Assembly (NCBI GenBank): GCA_021234155.1
Contig: JAJEKV010000012.1
Coordinates: 5,521,789 to 5,585,788 of the forward strand
Length of the DNA: 64,000 bases
Source: Isoetes taiwanensis
Taxonomy: Eukaryota > Streptophyta > Lycopodiopsida > Isoetales > Isoetaceae
Direction: 5' to 3'
Made by a program: the position numbers and the translations under genes. The notes beneath the pieces were generated by a model. That model was not told the origin of the DNA, did not search any database, and saw only the letters and a program-made list of their open reading frames with translations. Position 1 is the stretch's first letter. Each line of letters begins with the position of its first letter. Of the stretch, positions 54,991 through 64,000 are shown piece by piece.

Positions 54991-57017
54991 CGGGTTACAG
55001 AATCACGAAATCTTGTCATAATTATTAATAAATGTTTATGTTCAAAGGTGTTCGTTCTATCATTAGACTATGTATTAAACTTTGCTTAGGAATCTATAGA
55101 ATCTCCTTGTTTCCATAAAATTGTAAAGCTATAGCGCTTCTACAAAGTTATTATGGTATATTAAATTTTCTAGCGCTTATAGAATAGTATTTTAACTTGG
55201 TATTCAGGCAGCTATGAGTGATACCAGATAAATATTCAATGGGAGCGAACATAAAATAGACTGAGCTTAAAACATTATATTGTGTTTAACACATTATAAT
55301 TGAGCCGTTATAATCGTCGACCAGTGCTAAATCGAGTATTTCTCTTGATAGACTTGTAGTCTAAACCAGCTGCACATCATACATTCAACAATTTTTGTGT
55401 GATTCTTCTAGAAGCAAGTTATTTTCCTTTTCCTAATATATGAACAAATGGTAATTGGTGGCCTTTTGGCAATGATCACACCAAAGCATCAGTTAGCAGA
55501 ATAACGTCCTGTTCATAGCATAACTAGCCTAACAAAAGAAAAAGAAAAAAACAGTAGATGCGATGATTATCACTTCAACGCTTGCTTAGCCATTTGATAT
55601 AAACATAGAATTATAGAATGTCACTGTCACTTAGCTTGAAGAATCTGTAGAAACTTGAAGCTAACCGTAAGTATGTAGCGCTATCAGAAGTAGACTAGTA
55701 TCAAACATATATAAGGCAGACAGAATAAGCAGCAACAAGGCTCAGGGCGACGCATGCCGCGCCCTGGCCTCACCCCAAACTTTCGAAGACCTCCCAGGGG
55801 GGTGAGTCGCATCTGCATCAAAAAAAAAAAAAAACATCTTCTTTCCTGCCTTCTTCTGCCAAAGATCAAACTATACCTGCAGCTTGGAAGAAAGCATCGC
55901 CAGACTTGAATAAAACCTCCTCAAGACCGTGCTATACTGGAAGAATGGCCGAAGGCGACCCATGCAGCCTGCCCAGCCCATGCCGAATCTCGGAAGACCC
56001 GGTAGCGGGGTGTGTGTCATACTGTTCGACCTCCCCTGTTATTTTTGCCTTTAGCCCTAAATCGAATCACACCTCCCTGATAAGCTTTTTTGCCTTTTTT
56101 TTTCATTTATTTCTTATTCTTTCTGTTTCTGTTCCTACACATACCCTTCGACCATACCTTTTTTTTCCACGACCCTTTATTTTTAACCCTTTCCATGACC
56201 TTTATTATTATTCTTCCATGAATTTAACCCTTTATTTTTATTTTCTTTTTCTTTTTCCCTTACACTATACTCTATTGGATTCCATCCTCCTTTAATCTTT
56301 AATGGCACCTTGTGCCAAGCCACTTGTGATTAGCCATGACTTTTTTTTTTTTTTTTTTTTTATTATTTTTTAATTTTTAGTGCCTAGACCATTTAGCAAG
56401 CTTACAACTAATTGTGTACTTTTCCATGTCAATATATTACTTGATGCATTAAATAAAGAGCGTGCTAAAATATTATTTTGCTCCATAGATTATTACCCTT
56501 AAGTGGCATTCAACATTTGGCATAGCATGCCCAACTAAGTTAGCTACGTGTTTTTCAAATAAGTTGGGTCTGCTACATGTCGTTTGTTGAGGGCAGATGC
56601 ATGTTTTACACTTCTCAACTCAGGTCGGCCCTACTAAATCGGCTCAAAAATCTTTCCCAATAGGTTAGGTTTGCTTCATGTAAACTATTCAAGGCACATG
56701 CATGTTGCCTTATGTAGGCACAAGCACAAACACAAGGCACAAGTTTTTAATAAAAACTTGTTAACATATGTACATGTACATAACATAGAAAAAAAAAAGG
56801 GACATGATTGGGTTACTTGAGTTCCAAGCTCCAAATACTCACGTACTAGGGCAAAACCTAAACTATGATAAATTAGGGTTTTGGCATGGAACCCTAAGAG
56901 CCTTTTAGGGTACATATATCGTCTTGCTTCTACTAAAAGACACAAGCAGCTTACTCAAGCCATTTTCCACTCCTCCTACTATTTTACATAGCCGTTTCCT
57001 GCACCTCGCCTAGTTCT
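54991..57017 (+). other. Spacer between ORF1 and ORF2 of element C
   Basis: 2.0 kb against 0.7 kb in element A, so an insertion is likely, but no terminal repeats were found. It holds an A15 run at about 55820, a T22 run at 56341-56362 and, near ORF2, a perfect palindrome CAAGTTTTT-AAT-AAAAACTTG at about 56740-56760 and a possible TATA (ACATATATCG) near 56911. No gene. Confidence 0.45.
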
Positions 57018-58490
57018 ATGGTGCCTAGAGAGTTTGTTGAAGAGTATCGCAACTCAGAGCACATCAAAGAGGCACCAATCGACGGAGTATTTCAAATCTT
57101 TCAGCATACCTTTTATGAAACAACATCAAGGACACCGTATTACCAAGATATCCTTGGTCAATACAATCAACAACTCCAAGGCCAGGATGTGAGACTCCAA
57201 GGGCAAACCAGGGCGTGGATCTTTCTTAAAGCTATGACACAGCACTGAGTCAGACACCAAAGAAGACAATCTGGAAAAGGGCTGAAAGAATGCCACGATA
57301 CATGACATGTACGGTCCAAAGGCATAAATATTTATCAGCACAAGCAGCCTTTAAAACCTTCTTCCATTATCAGGCAATAAATAAGACAGGAGAACCATCA
57401 GTCCGACCTCTTGATTAGCACCATTGAATATGAGGGCAGCTAGACCACATTTAGAGGAACTCGACACCAAGGCCAACCTTCTAGAAGGTCCATCAACCAA
57501 GTATTAGGAAGGGGAACATGACTATGAGGATGGTCCATGAATTTGAGAATGAACCCAAATTAGCCAAGAAAATAGAGAAGTACATCGAGACATAGAGGAC
57601 CTCCCAAGAAAAGCAACAGCAATCCAGCTGAAATCACATCTTGTATACCAATTATTATTGAAGGGGAAGAATACCTTTTTGCAGATGATATCTTACACCT
57701 ACCATACTGCATTGATTAAGGTCTTCACATGGATGAACTCCTACCTATGATCATTGATACTTATAATGACGACTTCATCGACTATTCAGAGCAAGAACTT
57801 AAGGGAAATAGCCGAAAGAGAGACACATACAACGCATAACATCACGGACAGACAAGCATATGCTTTTATCGAGCACCGGATGCAACATCAAGATCTTCTA
57901 GATGAAGAGGAATTTCAGGCAATTCAAGCAAGATTGTATAGAGTGGGAGCACGGCCAAACTCAAACAAGCCACGTCATCAGGGGGCCAAACCCTGAGGGG
58001 CGGTCATATAGCATCGTCTCGATGAAGAGGGATCACAATGACCTAATGGAGATAGAAATACAAGGTCAGGCAACCATGAGAAACGGGCCCAGATCCGCAA
58101 TCGGCATGGGGATACGCTACTATCTCCCTTTGCTCACTCAAGGTCAAATAGTAGTTCTTTTTCAAAAAGAATTTAACCACATGGGAGCAGGCAATTTACT
58201 TGCTATCAGTACTTCCTTGCTTCGGGAGTCATTCCAAACTTTGCGAGAACATCGACCATGTAATCCTAATTAGGAGATCTATGCCCTTGCATTACCTTCA
58301 TTTAGCTCGAGGATACCTTCGAGATGCACCCTTAGCAGTAGTGGCTGCAGGATACAGCACTTGGCACGGGAAAAAGTAGTTCAGCACTGGAAGGATGCTC
58401 GACATGGAACATGCTACAAAACGTAGGCCACGACTTCAAACTCAAACATTGACGTCAGCATTAGATCCACAATGGATCTATAAAGTTTAG
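57018..58490 (+). pseudogene. Accessory ORF2 of element C, unknown conserved protein
   Basis: Starts MVPREFVEEYRNSEHIKEAP, then GVFQIFQHTFYETTSRTPYY, which parallels the N-terminus of ORF2 in element A. After frame breaks come IIEGEEYLFADDILHL, a region with LDEEEFQAIQARLYRVG, KRDHNDLMEIEIQGQ, IRYYLPLLTQGQIVVLFQKE and finally RDAPLAVVAAGY. It is broken by several stops and frameshifts between 57248 and 57754 and after 58273. No known domain was recognised. A probable start ATG at 57018 sits about 100 bp after a TATA-like sequence. Confidence 0.78.
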
Positions 58491-58689
58491 ATACACCTTA
58501 AATTATGTCTTTGAACTAAGACTTTGAGATCAAACATGTATCATGAATATAAGTGTTTTCACTATAATTTCTTCTACGAGTTAAGAAAAATAAAAACAGC
58601 AACAGTACCACAGTAGCCACATTGTATAACAGATATTCGTGATCAAAGTTTGCAGCTTCACGACACCCTCGCAGAACCCGGGTAGTCAA

Positions 58690-61440
58690 GGTAAGAAAAT
58701 TGCCTCAATAATGCAGTGCATATCATAAATGCATCGTTAAGGATGGGATTAAATATATCCCTAAGCTTGAAGTCGTCGACCCAGATCAAAAGAATAAAAA
58801 GGAGGATGCAAGTACAAAGTAATTACCTAAGGCAATTTCCAAGTTAATTAAAGAGTTGACCGATTACAGGATGAAATTGGAGAGCTAACGCCCTATGGAG
58901 GCATTGAGTGTGAAATTACTCTTACGCCAATGCAAAACCAACTAGCAAGGCTCACTATAAGATGAACACCCTAGAGCTAGTCGAGCTCAAGAAGCAACTG
59001 CAAGAATTATTAGAGCTTGGGTTCAGTAGGTCGAGTGTATCATGCTTCGGGCAGCCGTCCTCTTTGTGAAGAAGAAAGACAGAAGTCTAAGGATGTGCAT
59101 TCATTTTCGTCTGCTTGACAAGCAAATGATAAAGAATAAATACATATTGCCAAGAGCCGATGATTTAATGGACTAGCTCCAAGGAGCAAAATTCTTTTCC
59201 AATAATGATCTAAGGTCGGGCTACCATCAAATAAGAATCAAGGAGGAGGATATTCATAAGTCAACTTTTAGAATGTGGTATGGGCACTATAAGTTCACAG
59301 TCATGCCCTTTGGTCTATCAAATGCCCCAGCAAGATTTATGCGCTTAATGAATGGGATGTTTAGAGACTTTTGGATGAGTTTGTCATTATATTTTTCGAT
59401 GACATTCTAATCTATAGCAAGTCCATGGAAGAACATGTGGGACTTCTAAGGAGAGTTTTAGAAAAGCTAAGGCATCATCGCTTATACGCTAAACTCTCAA
59501 AGTGTCACTTTGCAGCAAGTAGAGTGGAATACTTGGGGCATGTGTTCACACTGGAGGGAATCTCCACTGATCCAATACAAATTGAAGCAAGAGTAGATTG
59601 GCCAGCAAAGAAGAACATCTCCGAGATGAGAAGTTTCTTGGATTAGTAGGCTACTACCGGAAATTTGTAAAGGATTTTGCTAAGTGGGCATCCCCTTTGT
59701 CGGACCTGACTCAGAATAAGAAACTAAAGGATTTGGTAGCACATTGGCTAGAGAATGTTCAAGCCTCATTCAAAAAGCTCAAAGAAGCCTTCACAAGAGC
59801 ACCAGTGCTCACCCTAACAGATCCAAATAAGGATAAGTTAATAGCAACTGATGCAAGTAAGCTAACAACAGGTGAAGTTCTCATGCAAGAAGGAAGGGTG
59901 ATAGCTTATGATTCTAAGAAGATGAATGGCGTTGAACAACGTTATCCAATGCATGATCAAGAACTTCTAGCTGTCGTAAGAGCCCTTCATATTGGCGGCA
60001 CTATTTTCTTGGTAGGAAATTTCAGTCAGACACTGACCACCAAAGCCTCCAATACATTTTCATGCAACCACTCCGCAATTTGAGGCAAAGACGCGGGATG
60101 GAATTCCTCGAAGAATATGACTTCAAGATAGTCTATAAGTCAGATGTGGTTGCTGACACAATCTCTTGACAACCATTGGAGACTCGAGTGCATTGAAATG
60201 CCATCTCCACCTTGTCCAATGAATTCAGCAAAATGATTGAGGAAGTTTTACCCTCAAGCAAAGAATTCAAGGAAGTATGGGCTAGTCTTTGGTCCTTGCA
60301 AGAAAGCAAAGATAGATAAAGAAAGAGAAGCCTATAAAAGATATAAAAATGTAGGCAAACTCTTATATCATAAAGACAAGCTTTGCATTCCAGAGTAATC
60401 AAGAGTAATGAAATTAATTCTCCATGATACTTGGTAGCCGGCTACGGGGGATTCATGAAAACTTACTTCAAGATAAGGAGTAGTTACTTTTGGCCTAGTA
60501 TTTTCCTTTTGCAAGGACTTCTTCAACACGATTCAGACAAAGTTATTCATGAGCACAGCATATCACCCCGAAACAGCTGGGCAGACTGAACGTACAAGCC
60601 GGATAACAGAAGATATATTGAGAACTATGCGTGGAATAAGTCAAAGTGGGGAGCCTATATTTACTTGGTAGTGTTTGCATATAATAGTACCAAGTAAGAA
60701 CCCTCGCAAATGTCCCCCTTTATGATAAATTATAGTTATCCATGCTTAACACCAGACACTTGGCATAACCGAGCGTCCAAGGTAGAAGTTTCTCAATAAA
60801 TATGACTGATATGCAACAATTAGTGGAAGAAGTTCAAGGCTGGTAGCAAGAAGTCGACAAAAGGGCATAGCCGATAAACACAGAACCGAAAGAGAATTCC
60901 AAGTAGAGGATAATATTTTGCTCAAAATAAAAGTCAAACAAGCTAAGCTCTGCATCGACAATTGTAAGAAACTTTCTTCAAGGTGGGCGGGACCATTCAA
61001 AATCGTTCAAAGAATAGGTAACCAATCCTATAAGTTGGATCTCCCTGCACACTTGAAAATTCATAAAGTCTTCCACATAAGCTTGTTGAAAAAGCATACT
61101 CCCAACCCAGAGGAGATATTGGAGATACCAACTTTGTTGGAAATGATCAAAGAACAACTTGAGATTGTTTCAAAAGCTCTTTTCAATATGGCACATAAGA
61201 AAACAAGAAGATGTGGACACACTTACAAGTGGAAGACGCGACATGGGTACTTAAATCTGATCTCGAAAAATAGTACCCACAGTTTATGGAGCAATGCAAA
61301 GGCCAGCTCGTCAGCGACATCGTCGACAATAATTCGGGAAGGTGAGTGCATCCACTCAATAGAGATTTGGCCGAGACGAATCAAAGAGTGCATGCAATCA
61401 CTTTTAGGAGCCAAGATGTATATAGGTTATGACGCATGAG
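58690..61440 (+). pseudogene. Polymerase of element C (RT, RNase H, integrase remnants)
   Basis: Begins at the end of protease (near 58720, MQCI) and runs into a damaged RT with FFDD at 59392-59403 ([18 protein letters not shown]), RNase H (KLIATDASKLTTGEVLMQEG, VIAYDSKKMNGVEQRYPMHD) and the RNase H end (EFLEEYDFKI). Integrase keeps part of the zinc region (near 60460), but a deletion near 60500 removes the rest of the zinc-binding region and the first catalytic Asp. Then come STAYHPETAGQTERT and the C-terminal segment KIHKVFHISLLKKHTPNPEE, with traces of the chromodomain near 61230. gag and the protease active site are absent. Not functional. Confidence 0.85.
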
Positions 61441-62057
61441 AGCATGGGCGATGATGGGATCATCCTTAATGTTCCCTATGCAATGATATCATGCCTATAG
61501 GTTAAGTATGCATGCATGAGTCCTAGAATAGGGATCATGGATAGGTGCATGATAGGGAACCACCTAGAGTCTATGGCTGTTATGGGGGATAAAGCCACCT
61601 CCTATGCCAGAGCTGACAAAGGGTGTAGGCATTAGACACATAGGCATAATAGGCATGTCACATGCATGTAGTATAATGTAATGTAAATTAAATAGGGGGT
61701 GGACCCTTAAAACCATAAATTACTAATTAAACTAACGTCATATCCTCCTGTTGGTCAATAGAGGAAAGTGACCGTAAAGAGGGAGTGCATCACACCAAGA
61801 ATATGAGCTTATAACATCTTGTCTTAGTTATAAAACTCCTCAGGATGTTTCAAGTTATCCTAATGTAAAAATTGCTGAAACTATATAAAACGTATAAGAA
61901 TGTGAATATAGCTTCACACCATATACAGGTAATTAACACCGGAAGTTATGGTTGTAATAAATTCTAAGTGTTAATGTGAATATTCTTCTTTTATATTGTG
62001 CAGGTTCGTTTCACCTTATGTAATGCTGAGGACAGCATTATCCTAAGGGGGGGAGAA
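61441..62057 (+). other. 3' untranslated region and polypurine tract of element C
   Basis: No coding sequence. The polypurine tract AAGGGGGGGAGAA at 62045-62057 lies directly before the 3' LTR. Confidence 0.75.
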
Positions 62058-63619
62058 TGTGACGTCCCCCTGGAATATACGGTATAAATACGTATATCCC
62101 ACGGCCACATCACCATACAACTCTACATAAGTAGACTTGTATACACCTAATGTGGGGGAGATGACTAAGTTATCTACATAACTTAGCCAACCTAAGGTAA
62201 GAAGCCATTTCCACATGGCCTCATCTTATAGGTGAACCGCCACATAGACGCACCTATGGGAGCCAAGTGGCATTCATGTAAACCCTAACATATAAAAGGC
62301 TAAACCCTAAACCCTAGCCACATTTGGCTCCACCAACCTCGCACCACCCGGTTAAGCGATCGAGCTCCGACTCAAAGACCGTCTTCGACAGACTGGGTTG
62401 CGGCGGCAGCTGCCGCCGAGATGGAGAACCAAGGAATTAGCGGTAGATGGCGAGGTCGGCGTATTTCAATAGATTTCAGTATTGTAGTAGAGCCATTCTA
62501 GAACCTATTGTTCTGAACATGAACCCTAATCAATGAACCCTAACTATAGGTTAGATGTATGTGATTAGGATTAGTTGTTATTCTCTTTTATTATCAAGAT
62601 TATGTTGATATGATGTTGGTTGATATCATATTTGCACCTCTTGTGTATTGGGAAGGGGGGTAGAGACCTAGTAGCCACTAGTAGATGATGCTCCTAGTTT
62701 AGACCCACTAGTTCCCATTATTATGCGGCCTGTGCATAGAGCCCACCTGGCTACGGAGGCTATGGAATGACTGAGCACCACACAACGGGGTCAGTGGCAA
62801 AGTGGAGGGAGGACCCTGCTGAGCGCGGCTACTGGGGTCCCATAGCGGGCTAGACTCATAGTCGGTCACTTCGCGTGGGCCGGGTATGGGTCCGACACTT
62901 CCTGGGTCAATGGTGTCGCCCTGACTCTCAAGAGTTGCAAGTGTCGGCTTGGCTTTTGTTTTGGGGAGTTCAGTCGGGTATGGACGTGTGTCGCCACGAT
63001 CCTCTAGCCGCCCATGGAGCCACTGCACTCCGGGAGGGGGAGATGCAACCCTTCCTACCTCATCGGACCCGGGAGATGCAACCCCGAGTAGTCTCGTTGG
63101 GTGATACCATGGGATTACGTCTCCGGCAGGTTACAGTCACGTCAGAGCCTGATTTAGCCTATCTGCAAAGTATGCACAGGAGGGGCGGATGGAGTGGTCA
63201 ACCCTAGCCATTGTCTATTGCCAGCCCAAGTCATTGCCATAACTCGGTCTGTTCTATCTGGAGGTCCCCAGCCATCAGTCGACTCCCCCTTGAGTCTGAG
63301 CATTGGGTAGGAGCCTCTATTTGATGTATTTGATGCATTCATTGTATTGTTGTATTTGATGACATGGATAGATGGATTATCACTACCCTTCGAGGTAGTT
63401 TGTTGTTATTGTTGCTAGTGCTTATGTTGTATATTTTGCTTCCGCTGACATAGGGACCCCTAGAGGACGGGACGGAATGACACCTCTGTGTCCTCTACTC
63501 GATAGTCTGGACCCCAGACGCGAGTTAGACAGAGGGCCCATACGACGGGTGCCGTTGGATGGGGAAGGTCCTTCGATGTATCTGGCTGGTACTGTGATAT
63601 ATAAGCGCGAGGCGTCACA
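62058..63619 (+). mobile_element. 3' LTR of element C
   Basis: 1,562 bp, TGTGACG to CGTCACA, with TATAAAAG at 62291-62298 and the conserved block at 63172-63205. It is the best-preserved LTR of this type and serves as the reference for the fragments at 3149-3768 and 26438-27436. Confidence 0.92.
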
Positions 63620-64000
63620 AACCACGGTGTCTACTAAGCCCCTCATATCTGCAAAGCTCGCAAGCTCCCCGCCGCATTTCTTTGTCTTTCCAATTGTAGC
63701 AAGCGGATGCCATCATCTGCCTGTCGTACGCGATCCTCCAATTCTGTGATTCGTCGTTTTTCTGGCACCAACTGCCTGCGCAACATCCGAGATGTTATGT
63801 TCTCCACCTCTGTCGGGAGGCCTGCAAGGCGTGCACTGTTGCCTCAACCCTCGCCTGGATGCGGCTCCAAGGTTCTACTGGCGGATTGCCTGTGTAGCCC
63901 GCCTGTCGGGTCGACTGGGCCTTGGCTCGGGCCTCCCTCTTCATGGAAGACGTCTCTCCCTCTGCCCGAGGCCTCTTCCTTGGTGGCCCCGCCTCCTGGT
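63620..64000 (-). pseudogene. LINE ORF1-like coiled-coil remnant
   Basis: On the minus strand one frame reads RRITELEDRVRQADDGIRLL and continues with charged heptad-like sequence. This suits a LINE ORF1 coiled coil. It would be the upstream part of the LINE at 47334-51927, split by element C, and continues beyond the window edge. Both sides share CCTCAACC and GCCTGGATNCG motifs, which may reflect repeats in ORF1. Confidence 0.4.

Larger units (their letters stand above)
51928..63619 (+). mobile_element. Ty3/gypsy element C with histone-like gene and ORF2
   Basis: Order on the plus strand: 5' LTR 51928-53478, primer-binding site 53480-53491, histone H3-like ORF1 53977-54990, ORF2 57018-58490, polymerase remnants 58690-61440, polypurine tract 62045-62057, 3' LTR 62058-63619. 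gag and protease are missing between ORF2 and RT. It is inserted in the LINE; both flanks read as LINE-like sequence, but no clean target duplication is visible, because the outer end of the 5' LTR is altered. It is a non-autonomous relative of element A in the opposite orientation. Confidence 0.87.

Noticed and set aside
55690-55830. Possible SINE with an A15 tract
   Set aside because: No A and B box promoter motifs and no target-site duplication could be found.
56685-56945. Open frame of 86 codons, minus, before ORF2 of element C
   Set aside because: Wrong strand for the element, rich in repeats, and no counterpart in element A.

Overview
This is a repeat-dominated stretch of a large plant nuclear genome. 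The evidence is chromodomain-type Ty3/gypsy elements primed by initiator tRNA-Met, a Ty1/copia element, a non-LTR LINE, a Helitron, a hAT-type MITE and a large non-coding LTR element, nested in one another. No intact host gene was recognised. The species cannot be named from the sequence. The LINE reverse transcriptase and the long (about 1.5 kb) TGTGACG...CGTCACA LTRs would suit a fern, gymnosperm or other giant plant genome, but that is inference.

Layout. 1-3148: unassigned, ending in a block with a palindrome and a TATA-like box. 3149-4880: LTR fragment and a broken gypsy copy. 5292-9489: 3' half of gypsy element 2 (minus). 9490-21683: gypsy element A (minus), inserted in the element 2 polymerase gene; its 5' LTR is a recombinant. 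21684-22770: remnant of a further gypsy copy. 22771-26437: T-rich, tandemly duplicated sequence. 26438-29110: LTR and ORF2 remnants (element B). 29111-29995: Helitron. 29996-33931: unassigned. 33932-45563: a 985-bp tandem duplication whose second copy holds the non-coding LTR element D, which holds copia element E, which holds hAT MITE F; all three have perfect target-site duplications. 46093-46998: a 2 x 453-bp tandem repeat. 47334-64000: a degenerate LINE (minus), split by gypsy element C (plus, 51928-63619).

The main discovery candidate is in gypsy elements A and C. Besides gag-pol, these chromoviruses carry two extra genes between the primer-binding site and gag. The first (A 20297-19084 minus; C 53977-54990 plus) encodes a histone H3-like protein. 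It has an H3-like N-terminal tail (MARTKQTVRK in A; MVRMKATARK in C), a long charged or proline-rich middle part, and a C-terminal histone fold that mixes CENH3-like and canonical H3-like signatures. The second (A 18359-16861; C 57018-58490; a third remnant at 29089-27881) encodes a conserved protein of about 500 residues that I do not recognise. In A each extra gene has its own TATA-like box about 100 bp upstream and, beyond that, a pair of 67-bp palindromes about 200 bp apart. C has a TATA box and two small hairpins 202 bp apart at the same place before its histone gene. The element therefore looks like a chromovirus with two accessory transcription units, one of them a captured and remodelled H3/CENH3.

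All copies carry stops and frameshifts, so no element here is likely to be active as read. Some of these lesions may be sequencing errors, because mismatches between paired LTRs cluster in patches.
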